NCBI RefSeq assembly: GCF_900129725.1
Contig: NZ_FQWQ01000001.1
Span: 2,542,001-2,606,000 of the forward strand
Direction of reading: 5' to 3'
Length of the DNA stretch: 64,000 nt
Source: Chryseolinea serpens
Lineage (GTDB): Bacteria; Bacteroidota; Bacteroidia; Cytophagales; Cyclobacteriaceae
Below, piece after piece: positions 27,601 through 35,413 of this stretch. Positions within the stretch are counted from its first letter, which is position 1. Each line of letters begins with the position of its first letter. The translations under genes were made by a program, and so were the position numbers. The notes beneath the pieces were generated by a model. The model was not told where the DNA came from. It did not search any database and saw only the letters and a list, made by a program, of their open reading frames with translations.

Positions 27601-27852
27601 GCTGGTGGCATCGGTAGCGATGTAGCGCATGTCTTGTACACCGTTGATGGCCTGCTCCAATGTGATGAGTGTTGACTTCACCAACACGTCGGCACTCGAC
27701 CCTGGGTAAGCGATAAATATGTTTACCGTAGTCGGAGCGATGTCCGGGAACTGAGAGATCGGCAGCTTCTTGATAGCCAGTATCCCCACAAAGACGATTA
27801 TGACCGATATCACAATAGCAAATACCGGTCGGCGTATGAACTTACTAAACAT
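24577..27852 (-). CDS. RND multidrug efflux pump, HAE1/AcrB type
   Basis: The 1091-residue pump shows the family signatures: N-terminal FIRRPVFAIVISVIIVFVG, the porter domain, the TM4 proton-relay Asp-Asp in LAIGIVVDDAIVVVEAVHAKFEEE, and the second membrane half ending GGMLFGTIFGVIVIPGLYFIFGSL. Trimeric AcrB-type pumps export drugs, detergents and other amphiphiles by proton antiport. An acidic C-terminal tail of about 55 residues, containing a 22-residue tandem repeat, extends beyond the usual end. It is 25 bp downstream of the adaptor gene. Confidence 0.95.
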   Translation of the reverse strand: MFSKFIRRPVFAIVISVIIVFVGILAIKKLPISQFPDIAPTTVNIFIAYPGSSADVLVKSTLITLEQAINGVQDMRYIATDATSAGEATLRIIFEPGTDPNDAVIRVKTRVDQVMPLLPELVQREGVIITPIQPSMLMYVNLYSKEKSMDEKFLFNYATVKMIPEIQRTRGVARAQILGSRRYAMRVWLNPERMRAYKISVEDVMHAIGEQSIIGRPGRIGQSSGIAAQSLEYVLTYKGRYNKPEEYEGIIIRANPEGESIHLRDIATVELGSEFFDIYSNLDGKASAAIVLKQNYGSNASDVIEEVKKKLEVMKESFPPGMDYKISYDVSQFLDASIEQVIETLRDAFILVAIVVFIFLGDWRSTLIPILAVPVSLIGAFFVIQFFGLSINLVTLFALVLAIGIVVDDAIVVVEAVHAKFEEEPHISPYNAVKKVLSEISGAIIAITMVMVSVFVPISFMSGPVGTFYRQFSITMASSIVISALIALTLTPVLCAMMLKNHHGHPKKKNILTKGLDVFNSAFEKLTGRYVGILRLIVNRRLVTFVILLGFCAGIYYENKVVPSGFIPNEDQGTIYAIIQTPPGSTLEKTNQVSQKLQKICEEIDGVESVSSLAGYEIMTEGRGSNAGTCLINLKNWSDRHHTVKEIMEELEEKTRGLGAIVEFFEPPAIPGFGTSGGFSMRLLDKTTDTDYHEFDKINKDFMDKLGKRKELTGLFTFFAANYPQYELEIDNNLAMQKGVSIGKAMDNLNILIGSTYEQGFIKFNQFFKVYVQSDPKFRRLPSDLLNLFVKNDQGEMVPYSAFMKLKKGQGPNEITRFNLYNSAAIQGLPAKGYTTAEAIQAIREVSKSLPKGYDIAFEGLSYDESIRGNEALYVFLIVLLFVYFVLAAQYESFIIPLAVVLSLPVGVFGSFLMLKLMGLENNIYAQIGLIMLVGLLGKNAVLIVEFAVQKRQQGETILNAAIEGARVRFRPILMTSFAFVAGLIPLIIATGAGAIGNRTIGSSALGGMLFGTIFGVIVIPGLYFIFGSLADGRHLIKHEDDDSLTENLVHQLDSFPKADDRDNDPLTENLVHQLDSFPKPDEKDNHDNGH
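24595..24726 (-). repeat. 66-bp in-frame tandem duplication in the RND pump tail
   Basis: Residues 1043-1064 and 1065-1086 are two copies of a 22-residue unit with the shared core LTENLVHQLDSFPK followed by an acidic stretch; 18 of 22 positions match. The DNA copies differ at several silent positions, so the duplication is not fresh. Confidence 0.9.
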
Positions 27853-27877
27853 GTCTTTTGCTTTTTAGGATAATGGA

Positions 27878-28966
27878 TTATTCAGCATACAACTCTAAAT
27901 GCGAAATGACAGAGTCAGGCTTCACGAAAGTGGCGCTTATTTTCTCATTCTCACGCACCTGGCGCAATCCTTCCAGCAGGATCCTGTCATTTTCGTTCAG
28001 ACCACTCTGAACTACAAAAATGTGTGGCAATTCGGCTGCGATGGTAATTTCTCTTGATTTCACCACGCCGTCTTTATCGACCACATAGACATATTTCTTT
28101 TCCAACACTTCGAAGGTGGCCTTCTGAGGGATCAGCAACGCATTTTTAAGTGGTCGTTTGATTTGTACGTTACCCGTTTCGCCGTGTCTGAGCAGTCCAT
28201 CCGGATTGGGGAAGGTTGCCCGGAAAGCGATGTTCCCGGTTTCATTGTTAAAGTCCGCTTCAATGGTCTGGACCAGGCCGGAATGATCGAACAGCTGCTG
28301 ATTGGCCATGATCAGCTCAACGCGCATCACGCTGTCTTTCTTCGCCTTCATTTTATAGTCCAGGTATTCGGCTTCGGGCACATTGAAATAAACCCACATT
28401 TTGCTGTTGTCCGACAGCGTGGTGAGCAAATCGCCCTCATCCACAAGACTTCCGAGCCGCACCTGGAAGTGATCCATGATGCCACTGAAGGGAGCATTGA
28501 TGTGTGTGAATTGCAAGTGAGTTTGCGACAGCGACAGCTCTGCTTTTGCCTTGTCGAGCTTCGCTTTGGACATGGCCAATTCATTTGGCGACACCACATT
28601 GCTGTCGGCAAGTTGCTTGGTGTTCTGATATTCGATCTGGGCGAAGTTTGCCTCGGCCTCTGATTTCTGCAGTTCGGCCTGATAGAGCAACGGCATGATC
28701 TGGAACATCTGCTGTCCGGCTTTCACATGCTGTCCTTCGTCTACGAAAATTTTCTGCAGATACCCTCTTTCCAACGCCCGCATTTCGATATGCTGGATTG
28801 CACGGATCTGGCACACATACTGCCGGATCACTAAGGTGTCTTTTCGCAACGGATTGGTAATTAAAAACTTGGTTTCTTCGTGTGCTTCTTCTTTTTTAGA
28901 ATGACAGCCGGTTTGGCACAATAAGGCGGCCAAGCCTAGAAACGTGAACATGAAAATTCTCAGCAT
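27878..28966 (-). CDS. Periplasmic adaptor lipoprotein of RND efflux pump (HlyD/MFP family)
   Basis: The 362-residue membrane-fusion protein has a lipoprotein signal (QTGC, Cys21) and the expected order of parts: a biotinyl/lipoyl-like half-motif (ALERGYLQKIFVDEGQHVKAGQ), a coiled-coil hairpin (about 95-155), the second lipoyl half (INAPFSGIMDHFQVRLGSLVDEGDLL, given by ends) and a beta-barrel. It is first in the pump operon, followed by the RND and outer-membrane factor genes. Confidence 0.94.
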   Translation of the reverse strand: MLRIFMFTFLGLAALLCQTGCHSKKEEAHEETKFLITNPLRKDTLVIRQYVCQIRAIQHIEMRALERGYLQKIFVDEGQHVKAGQQMFQIMPLLYQAELQKSEAEANFAQIEYQNTKQLADSNVVSPNELAMSKAKLDKAKAELSLSQTHLQFTHINAPFSGIMDHFQVRLGSLVDEGDLLTTLSDNSKMWVYFNVPEAEYLDYKMKAKKDSVMRVELIMANQQLFDHSGLVQTIEADFNNETGNIAFRATFPNPDGLLRHGETGNVQIKRPLKNALLIPQKATFEVLEKKYVYVVDKDGVVKSREITIAAELPHIFVVQSGLNENDRILLEGLRQVRENEKISATFVKPDSVISHLELYAE

Positions 28967-29136
28967 AATAATCTGCTTTTAAACAATATGATTTTGTTGA
29001 CGGTTATTTCTTAGACGGTGTGTGTGTAACAATACTCTTGCCCATCCTGTTTAGCGTAATGTCAGAGAATGAAGAGCAATAAAAACAGCCGGTTGAAGGT
29101 TGGGCAATCTGAAAATTGCCCTACGCCGGTTCTGGA

Positions 29137-29565
29137 TCAGATCCGGAATACCTGCAGCACCAAATGGCACCTGTAGGAGGACATGAACGAGGAATGTTTG
29201 CCAAAGGGCAAGCATTTTAAGTCGCCGAAGAGATTTTCGACGGCCTGGGCATCAAAGCGCGTGGTGAAGTAGTTGCTGATCTCGTGGTGTTTCTTGGAAG
29301 AGGCCGACTCATATTCCTCGGCTTCCTTTTCCGCGACCTCCATTCGATAGACCGGATTTTCCTTGCCGGTGGAAGCCGACTGGATGAAAAACGTGGCGGG
29401 ACGATTTTGAACAGGACAAAAGTTAGCCGCTTCCGACTTCTTGGTCACCTTTAACGGCGAGAAGCAAACACAGTCATTGGACGCAAAAGCGTGCAACTGA
29501 CCATATCCCCCCGCCAAGAGGAGACACAAGCAAAGAAGAAACTTAACGATGATCCTTTTCATCAA
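29137..29565 (-). CDS. Secreted small protein upstream of the RND operon (hypothetical)
   Basis: The 142-residue product has a Sec signal peptide (MMKRIIVKFLLCLCLLLAGG), several cysteines (CVC, Cys-Pro, KCLPF, RC) and a C-terminal LVLQVFRI. No domain is recognised. It lies 170 bp upstream of the adaptor gene on the same strand, so co-regulation with the pump is possible but unproven. A -7 element match (29570-29577) lies only 4 bp before the ATG, implying either a nearly leaderless transcript or a slightly later true start. Confidence 0.65.
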   Translation of the reverse strand: MMKRIIVKFLLCLCLLLAGGYGQLHAFASNDCVCFSPLKVTKKSEAANFCPVQNRPATFFIQSASTGKENPVYRMEVAEKEAEEYESASSKKHHEISNYFTTRFDAQAVENLFGDLKCLPFGKHSSFMSSYRCHLVLQVFRI

Positions 29566-29594
29566 ACCGCAAACTTATATAAAGTTGCCTATCC

Positions 29595-29631
29595 GGGCAA
29601 ATACTTATTCCACTCGGGGCAAATACTTATT
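29595..29631. repeat. 15-bp direct repeat in a promoter region
   Basis: GGGCAAATACTTATT occurs at 29595-29609 and 29617-29631, 22 bp apart start to start (about two helical turns), 30-66 bp upstream of the small secreted protein gene. The position suggests an activator or repressor site. Confidence 0.5.
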
Positions 29632-30076
29632 TGTGTGGTACACGCAAACGAGCGCATTGTAATCACTTTTTGTCTTTTGATTTTGGCCTCAGGCCTGCCG
29701 TCATCTCTCCCCCAACGCGACCAGCCGATAGCACAACCATGAGGGCGACGATATGTAATCGTTTGAAATGCCCGGGATGCCCCAAAAGCTATCGTTCGTG
29801 AAGGAGCACTCGGAATGCCGCCCTGAACCAAGCGCTGTTTAGATGATCTGAGACCCCTTTGGTCACAAAAAACAATTGATCACCGGGAAGTTCGGGGCCG
29901 GCAGCTATCGAACACCCAAGTCCCAAGGGCAGGAGATCAGTCCGACGATGAAGAGAGGAAGTCGACTATTGTTGTGACAACGTTGCCGGACATAACCACA
30001 ACGACCTTAAGGAATTCTTAAGGTTTAGAGGCAGAGAGTGTCTCGAGCCTGGGTGGCTTCGGCAGAGGTATACCCG
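29632..30076. other. Intergenic stretch without recognisable gene
   Basis: About 445 bp with no convincing frame on either strand. The only structure seen is a small inverted repeat CCTTAAG/CTTAAGG at 30005-30023, just after the stop of the downstream-facing secreted lectin-like gene, without a good T-tract. Confidence 0.5.
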
Positions 30077-30748
30077 CTACCTTAAAATTTTGAGGTCTGA
30101 AAAAAAGCCCTCCGTCCCCACATCGACCCATAAGCCAATGGCTCCCGAGTGCCCGGCGCCATGCTTTAGGTCGTTCACTATGAGAGCGGGTTCTTTGCTG
30201 CCATTTATAAATAACCTTGCCTGCTGACCTTTTACAACGATCTTCAATTTGATCCATTCATTTAGCCCCATATCGGCATAGGACTCATACTGTTCCGGGG
30301 CCTCCTTGCGGAGCCGGCTAAATTTGTAGTCGGGATAAGAGAAGTATTGTATCGAATGATTCCTCCTCACTTGATTGCTGTCTCTTCCATTCGCAGGGCG
30401 GATATAGATGCACTCAAATTTTGAATGATCCTCATTGATCCGAAAAGCCACTCCAATAAAGCCACGCGCAAGTTCAGGTGCATTTGCCTGGAGTTTGCTG
30501 AGCACCATCACCTCGATCACGCCGTCCTTGAACGCCACCCCGTTCAGCCTGACAAAGGTAGGTTCATCAACTTCTTTGACAACCGAATCTTTTGTCACCC
30601 TCACAACCCTTCGGTTCTTCAACGTCTCGACAGACATCGACACGTTGACGCCAACCAGTTTGTCTTTCGTGAAGGGGAAGGTTTGCGCGCTCAGCCTCAT
30701 GGAGCAGAGCGCGCAACAAACCAATGTAATCAGAGAAAAGGCCTTCAT
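30077..30748 (-). CDS. Secreted concanavalin-like protein (DUF1080-like)
   Basis: The 223-residue protein has a signal peptide (MKAFSLITLVCCALCSMRLSAQ) and a jelly-roll-type sequence with GVAFKDGVIEVMVLSKL, RGFIGVAFRINEDHSKFECIYIRP, WIKLKIVVKGQQARLFINGS and a final GAIGLWVDVGTEGFFSDLKIL, the pattern of laminin-G/DUF1080 (3-keto-disaccharide hydrolase-type) folds. No catalytic residues can be assigned. It is 18 bp downstream of the frameshifted SnoaL-like gene. Confidence 0.75.
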   Translation of the reverse strand: MKAFSLITLVCCALCSMRLSAQTFPFTKDKLVGVNVSMSVETLKNRRVVRVTKDSVVKEVDEPTFVRLNGVAFKDGVIEVMVLSKLQANAPELARGFIGVAFRINEDHSKFECIYIRPANGRDSNQVRRNHSIQYFSYPDYKFSRLRKEAPEQYESYADMGLNEWIKLKIVVKGQQARLFINGSKEPALIVNDLKHGAGHSGAIGLWVDVGTEGFFSDLKILR

Positions 30749-30766
30749 TTCATAGCAGAAGAAGTT

Positions 30767-31185
30767 TTACGCAGGTAAGCCGCCGATTTGTTGCATCAAT
30801 CCCATCATATCGGGCATGCCATGCTCTTCAATAAACTGTCCATTCGAAAGACGATAGAAGTTCATGGCCTGCACAGCAATTGATTTCCCGGTGGGGGGAA
30901 CACCAAAAAAAGATCCCCGGTGCGTGCCGCGCATCACGAAACGAGCCGCAACTTTATCACCCTCAACAATGGTCTCTTCCAATGTCCATTGAATATCCGG
31001 GAAACCGCTTCTCATCATGCCAATGATCGCCAGATATCCTGCCGGGCCCTGCATGGGCTCGGGTCGCCCGGGAACATGGAATTTTGCATTCACGCTAATG
31101 AGTTCCTCCGCCAAATTTTCGTCGGCCGTATTGATGACTCAACGAAACGGTTCATGACGAGTTTATTTTTTTCTGTTGACATCAT
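30767..31185 (-). pseudogene. SnoaL-like (ester-cyclase type) gene with a frameshift near its start
   Basis: The intact 3' part encodes AEELISVNAKFHVPGRPEP through to GGLPA, a SnoaL-like fold. The N-terminal part is in another frame: from an ATG at 31185 it reads MMSTEKNKLVMNRFVE, then meets a shift at about 31137-31141. Adding one base there restores a continuous family-like sequence (FVE-F-INTADENLAEELI). The 3' frame alone has only a TTG as possible start at 31114. Either the gene is recently inactivated, or the assembly has a single-base error. It lies between the F420-reductase-like gene (43 bp upstream) and the lectin-like gene. Confidence 0.78.
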
Positions 31186-31228
31186 TTTTTTACCCTGTAG
31201 TTTGTTCTTTAAATCAGACCCAAGCATT

Positions 31229-31882
31229 CTAAACTTTTGCCCCTACTTCGGCTAACGTGACGACTTTACCGAGCGCGCCGAATTCATGAAGGTCTCCAAA
31301 AACCTCAATGCGGATGGACTGATCAATGCCCCCAACATGCACGGGATCAAAGCCGCTGTCGGTAATCAATTCCTCGATCTTGCCACTAACACCCGCGTCA
31401 TCCGACGCATAGAACAAGACGGCGGCATCGGGCTTTTTCCAGGCGGCAGCCGACAGCGAGCCTGCGCTTAAGGTGCCCAAAGCCTTCACCAGTTTTGCAC
31501 CGGCCGGCAACAACCCCGCGATGATCTCTCCTGCAGATTCCTTTTCGCCAACGATCTTCTTGAATCCTCCATTACCGTCGGGAGCAATGGGATTGGAAGG
31601 ATCGACAATGATCTTGCCCTTAAACTCCGAACCCCGGCTGCTCAACAACTCCTTGATGGTCCCAAACGCCACGGCCAAAACAACAATGTCGGCTTCTTTT
31701 ATCGCGTCGGAAACTTCCAGGGCCGTTGCTAATTTTCCGGCTTGCTGGGCAAATGATCTTGCATCCTGAATTTTCCGGCTGGCGACGATCACGGGCCGGT
31801 TTCCCTTGATCAAATTGGTAGCCACTACTTTGCCAATGTGTCCCAGGCCGATGACGGCAATTTTTGATGTGTTGGTTGACAT
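31229..31882 (-). CDS. NAD(P)-binding oxidoreductase, F420-reductase-like
   Basis: The start at 31882 (MSTNTSKIAVIGLGHIGKVV) gives 217 residues; the longer frame adds an unlikely cysteine-rich leader. A Rossmann GLGHIG at about residues 12-17 and the pattern DPSNPIAPDGNGG resemble NADPH-dependent F420 reductase-fold proteins, which in bacteria without F420 act on other substrates. It probably shares a transcript with the SnoaL-like gene. Reaction unknown. Confidence 0.8.
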   Translation of the reverse strand: MSTNTSKIAVIGLGHIGKVVATNLIKGNRPVIVASRKIQDARSFAQQAGKLATALEVSDAIKEADIVVLAVAFGTIKELLSSRGSEFKGKIIVDPSNPIAPDGNGGFKKIVGEKESAGEIIAGLLPAGAKLVKALGTLSAGSLSAAAWKKPDAAVLFYASDDAGVSGKIEELITDSGFDPVHVGGIDQSIRIEVFGDLHEFGALGKVVTLAEVGAKV

Positions 31883-32024
31883 AATTTTAAATTTTTTAAT
31901 GTTGCTGTTTGTGATTGATGACACAAAGCAACAACACCCTGCACGGTCGCCCAATGATCAAGGTTAAGAAAGCGCGTTGACCTGGTTTAAGAAAAAGTAT
32001 TGATCTAGATTAACCCCGCTTCGC

Positions 32025-32627
32025 TCACCCCTTCGCCATTTTGCTGCGGATACGACTTAAGAATTCGGGCGTAACGCCCAGGTAGGACGCGATTTGCACC
32101 TGCGAAAGGCGCGTGAGCAGGTGCGGGTAGGTTTCCTGAAAGGACTGGTATCGCTCCTCCGCCGTCGAGCTGAAAAGTTGAGACAACCGCTCTTGCTGGA
32201 CCATAAAACTATTTTCCAGCAACACCCGGAAGATGCGATTGAAATGCTGCCCATTTAAATAGAGGTCGACCAAATCGTTGCGGGTAATGCGAAGTACCAC
32301 CGTTTCCTCCAGCGCATCGATGTCAAGCTTTGACGGCGTCCCCTTGTGAAAACTCGCCAGGTCCTGGATCCAGTGGTTCTCGGTCGCAAATTGAAGAATG
32401 TGGATAGCGCCTTCGTTGTCCACCTGGTAGAGCCGCATACATCCGCGGACAATAAAGTTGAAATACTGGCAAACGTCACCGTGCTGCAACGCATATTGTT
32501 TTTTCAAATAAAGGTGCGGATGAAATTTTGACAGGACGAGTTGCTTCTCCTCCGGCGTGATCGGCAAGATGCCGTCGAAATAATCGAGCAACGGTTGAAT
32601 GGCAGCATGGTCTGTTTTTGCGTTCAT
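32025..32627 (-). CDS. Crp/Fnr family regulator
   Basis: The 200-residue protein has an N-terminal cyclic-nucleotide-binding-like beta roll (about 15-125, with LYLKKQYALQHGDVCQYFNFIVRGCMRLY) and a C-terminal helix-turn-helix (LSQVQIASYLGVTPEFLSRIRSKM). It lacks the cysteines of an oxygen-sensing Fnr. It is divergent from a second Crp/Fnr gene 158 bp away and upstream of the F420-reductase-like gene. Confidence 0.9.
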   Translation of the reverse strand: MNAKTDHAAIQPLLDYFDGILPITPEEKQLVLSKFHPHLYLKKQYALQHGDVCQYFNFIVRGCMRLYQVDNEGAIHILQFATENHWIQDLASFHKGTPSKLDIDALEETVVLRITRNDLVDLYLNGQHFNRIFRVLLENSFMVQQERLSQLFSSTAEERYQSFQETYPHLLTRLSQVQIASYLGVTPEFLSRIRSKMAKG

Positions 32628-32785
32628 CTGACGGAGTGAAGATTGAAATAGGAAACCGAAAATCGCCCGGTTACTCCTCTAAAGTATGAAAAGTTAAATT
32701 CAATTTGTCCATCTTTAGGTTAAATCAAAATGCTAATTTGTCAAGCCTTGCCCGCGAACATTAAAAACCCGTAAAATTTTCTCCC

Positions 32786-33361
32786 ATGACGGCAGACCTG
32801 ATCCAAGTCATCGAACAATTGATCAGCCTTACTCCGGCTGAAAAGAAGTTAGTACAGGACCTGTTCAAAGAAAAAATATACAAGAAGGGAGACTTCTTTT
32901 TAGCGGAAGGCGACACCTGCAAACACGTTGGCTTTATAACAAAGGGCATCGTGCGCTATTACATCAACGACGAAGGCGAAGAAAAGACTTATGGCTTTTC
33001 CAAGGAGAATGATTTTGTTTCCAACTACGAAAGTTTCGTACCCCAAACTCCCTCCCAGCAGATCATCCAGGCGCTGGAAGATAGCGTCCTGTTGGTCATT
33101 TCGCGAAACGACTTGCAGCAGTTCTACACCCATATCAAGGAGGGCGAGCGTTTTGGACGGCTGGTCATCGAACAGGTTTTCATACAAACCCTAAAAGAGC
33201 GAAACTCCTTTTACACCGACTCCCCGGAGTTCCGCTACGAAAAATTTATCCAACAACATCCCGATTTGCAGCAACGACTCTCTCAATATTATATAGCCTC
33301 CTACGTGGGCGTAAAACCACAATCCCTCAGCCGGATCCGAAAAAGATTATCCGTGTCCTGA
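32786..33361 (+). CDS. Crp/Fnr family regulator (second copy type)
   Basis: The 191-residue protein shows the same fold: beta roll (KIYKKGDFFLAEGDTCKHVGFITKGIVRYYI) and C-terminal helix-turn-helix (LSQYYIASYVGVKPQSLSRIRKRLS). It is a distant paralogue of the divergent gene. Two genes for small membrane proteins follow on the same strand (73 bp, then an overlap) and are likely targets or operon partners. Confidence 0.9.
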   Translation: MTADLIQVIEQLISLTPAEKKLVQDLFKEKIYKKGDFFLAEGDTCKHVGFITKGIVRYYINDEGEEKTYGFSKENDFVSNYESFVPQTPSQQIIQALEDSVLLVISRNDLQQFYTHIKEGERFGRLVIEQVFIQTLKERNSFYTDSPEFRYEKFIQQHPDLQQRLSQYYIASYVGVKPQSLSRIRKRLSVS

Positions 33362-33433
33362 TTTATTAACCTGGGTGCATCAGATTCCGTGGCGTGGCGA
33401 TGAATTTTGTATCAACAAAAAAATTCATCACCC

Positions 33434-33832
33434 ATGAAAAACATCGCAAAACAAACAACTTTCTGGATTACCCTCCTCTCGGGCCTCGGCCTGTTATTCA
33501 TCGGCCTGAGATTCTTCCTGGATCCCCTTGTCGCCGAAACAGACTTTGGCATCAATACCCTGACCAACGGCGACTACTCTTTTCAGTACATCAAAGGAGC
33601 ACGGGATTCTTTCTTCGGACTCATTATTGTCGTCCTGTTGTGGCAAAAAGAATGGCGTGCTCTAGGCCTTGTCCTGCTGCCCGGAGCCATTGTCCCCGCG
33701 GCCGACTTTTGCATTGTTCTGTCGCAACCCGGTTTTACCGCCAGCCATTTGTATCCACACCTCACGGCCGTGATCATCTGCGTGGCCTGCGGAGCTTACT
33801 ATATCACCCACTCTAAAAAAGCGAACCCATGA
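33434..33832 (+). CDS. DUF4267-like membrane protein
   Basis: The start at 33434 (MKNIAKQTTFWITLLSG) gives 132 residues with about four hydrophobic helices, and the segment GLRFFLDPLVAETDFGI / GARDSFFGLIIVVLLW typical of DUF4267. Function is unknown. Its stop overlaps the next gene by 4 bp (ATGA), so the pair is translationally coupled. Confidence 0.75.
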   Translation: MKNIAKQTTFWITLLSGLGLLFIGLRFFLDPLVAETDFGINTLTNGDYSFQYIKGARDSFFGLIIVVLLWQKEWRALGLVLLPGAIVPAADFCIVLSQPGFTASHLYPHLTAVIICVACGAYYITHSKKANP

Positions 33833-34158
33833 CACTTTTCAACATCGTGCTGATCGTGCACTTCGTCGCCTTCCTGTTTTTTCTTGGACAACTGGCGGTG
33901 TTGTTTCCCCTGCAAGACAAGCAACTCCACAAACAGACGATATTTTTAGGAGTCACCATTTTAATTACCGGCCTCATCCTCGTCGCGCTAAAATATCCTC
34001 ATGTGAATCTTTACAAGGTCATTCCAAAATCCGTTCTCTTCCTGATCATCTCAACCTTTTGCGGGGTCTACAGCGGCAAGCCCTTGCCAAAGAAAATTTA
34101 CTGGACCCTGATCACCCTGACCGTAGTGGCGAGTTTGATTGCTGTGTTCAGAGTATAG
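33829..34158 (+). CDS. Small membrane protein (hypothetical)
   Basis: The 109-residue product has four hydrophobic helices (about 4-25, 39-56, 65-82 and 90-107). It overlaps the DUF4267-like gene by 4 bp and is probably expressed with it and the Crp/Fnr gene upstream. No family is recognised. Confidence 0.7.
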   Translation: MTLFNIVLIVHFVAFLFFLGQLAVLFPLQDKQLHKQTIFLGVTILITGLILVALKYPHVNLYKVIPKSVLFLIISTFCGVYSGKPLPKKIYWTLITLTVVASLIAVFRV

Positions 34159-34214
34159 CGAAGTTATGGACGTTATGGAGCCGGTGATAACGCAACCCCA
34201 GCTATGCGCACGAG

Positions 34215-35318
34215 TTATGATCTTAATTTATAACTCGTGCTCCTTCCTCCCCCGTCGTCTTTTTCCAGGATCCCTTTTTCCATGAGATCTTGGATATCTC
34301 TCAACGCCGTATCCGGGGAACATTTGGTGATCTTTGCCCATTTCGAAGAGGTGAGCTTGCCCTCAAATCCGTCCATAAACAGATTGAGCATTTTTCGCTG
34401 CCGTTCGCTGAGGGCAACGGACTGATGTGACTCCCAGAATTTTGCCTTGTGAATCACACCCGACAAGTTCTCTTCCGATAGCGCGATGGCCCGATCCAGA
34501 CAATCGAAAAACCACAACAACCACCGGGTGATATCGAGGTTCCCCTTCTGTGTTTTCTCCAGCACTTCATAATAGATATTCCGCTCCCGCTGAATTTGAG
34601 CCGACATGCTGTAAAAGCGCTGCCGGCTTCCATCCGCCCTTGCCAATTGCATATCGGCGATGGCCCGGGCGATGCGGCCGTTGCCGTCCTCAAAAGGGTG
34701 AATCGTAACAAACCACAAGTGCGCTATGGCCGCCTTCAGCACCGGGTCCAACGGAGTCGTCGCATTGAACCATCGGAGAAAGGCATCCACCTCAACATCG
34801 AGTCTTGCCGCCTCGGGCGCTTCATAATGAACACGTTCTTTCCCCATGGCGCCCGACACTACTTGCATGGGCCCGTTGGCGTCGTCTCTCCAGGCCCCTA
34901 CCCGAATTTTATGCATCCCACTTCGGCCCGTGGGAAACAGCGTGGCATGCCATCCAAAAAGCCGGTCGTCGGTGAGCGCCTCTTTATATTTTTGGGTGGC
35001 ATCGAGCATCATCTCCACAATGCCTTCCACATTCCGGCTCACCACCACCTCCCCGGCAATCTCAATCCCCAACCGCCTGGCAATCGAAGAGCGCACCTGG
35101 TCGGCCGGCAATTTCTCACCCTCGATCTCGCTCGATTTGATAACATCCTGCGTCAATGTTTCCAGCGTCGCCTCCTCGCGCAACCGAAAACCCAGCCCCT
35201 CCAATTTCCCGAGCAGCCGCCCCTGTTTATGCCGCATGGCCGAAAGCGGCAAAATGATCTTCTCATCTTCCCATTCGAAAGCCGGCCACTCTTTTGACAG
35301 ATGGATATATTTACTCAT
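34215..35318 (-). CDS. Fic family protein with N-terminal inhibitory motif (class II, DUF4172-type)
   Basis: The ATG at 35318 (MSKYIHLSKEWPAFEWEDEK) gives 367 residues; the frame also opens at a TTG three codons earlier. An N-terminal DUF4172-like part with the autoinhibitory motif SSEIEG (S62 to G67) precedes the Fic core with HPFEDGNGR (207-215), the complete AMP-transfer signature. A C-terminal winged-helix-like segment (about 310-365: SERQRKMLNLFMDGFEGKLTSSKWAKITKCSPDTALRDIQDLM, given by ends) may bind DNA. Fic proteins modify target proteins, usually by AMPylation; target unknown. The promoter region carries repeated inverted half-sites. Confidence 0.92.
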   Translation of the reverse strand: MSKYIHLSKEWPAFEWEDEKIILPLSAMRHKQGRLLGKLEGLGFRLREEATLETLTQDVIKSSEIEGEKLPADQVRSSIARRLGIEIAGEVVVSRNVEGIVEMMLDATQKYKEALTDDRLFGWHATLFPTGRSGMHKIRVGAWRDDANGPMQVVSGAMGKERVHYEAPEAARLDVEVDAFLRWFNATTPLDPVLKAAIAHLWFVTIHPFEDGNGRIARAIADMQLARADGSRQRFYSMSAQIQRERNIYYEVLEKTQKGNLDITRWLLWFFDCLDRAIALSEENLSGVIHKAKFWESHQSVALSERQRKMLNLFMDGFEGKLTSSKWAKITKCSPDTALRDIQDLMEKGILEKDDGGGRSTSYKLRS

Positions 35319-35413
35319 TCTCCGCAAATTATGCGGTAAATAACGCCATTATTCGCCGCATTTCCAATCTATTCTCCGCGCCTTTTGCGGAGAATAAGGG
35401 GCGTAATCTCCGC
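35317..35413. promoter_or_regulatory. Array of inverted TCTCCGC half-sites upstream of fic
   Basis: Sites: ATTCTCCGC at 35317-35325 paired with TGCGG at 35332-35336; a weaker GCCGCA at 35355-35360; a perfect 10-bp palindrome arm TATTCTCCGC (35370-35379) with GCGGAGAATA (35387-35396); and ATCTCCGC at 35406-35413. The first site covers the fic ribosome-binding region and start (GCGGAGAATG on the minus strand). The layout suits autorepression by the winged-helix end of the Fic protein (inference). Confidence 0.65.

Noticed and set aside
25576-27675. 699-residue plus-strand frame
   Set aside because: It lies wholly antisense to the RND pump gene, whose sequence is clearly conserved; the frame's arginine/histidine-rich composition is typical of an antisense shadow.
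29589-29831. 80-residue minus-strand frame
   Set aside because: No protein-like pattern, includes the repeat-containing promoter region of the small secreted protein.
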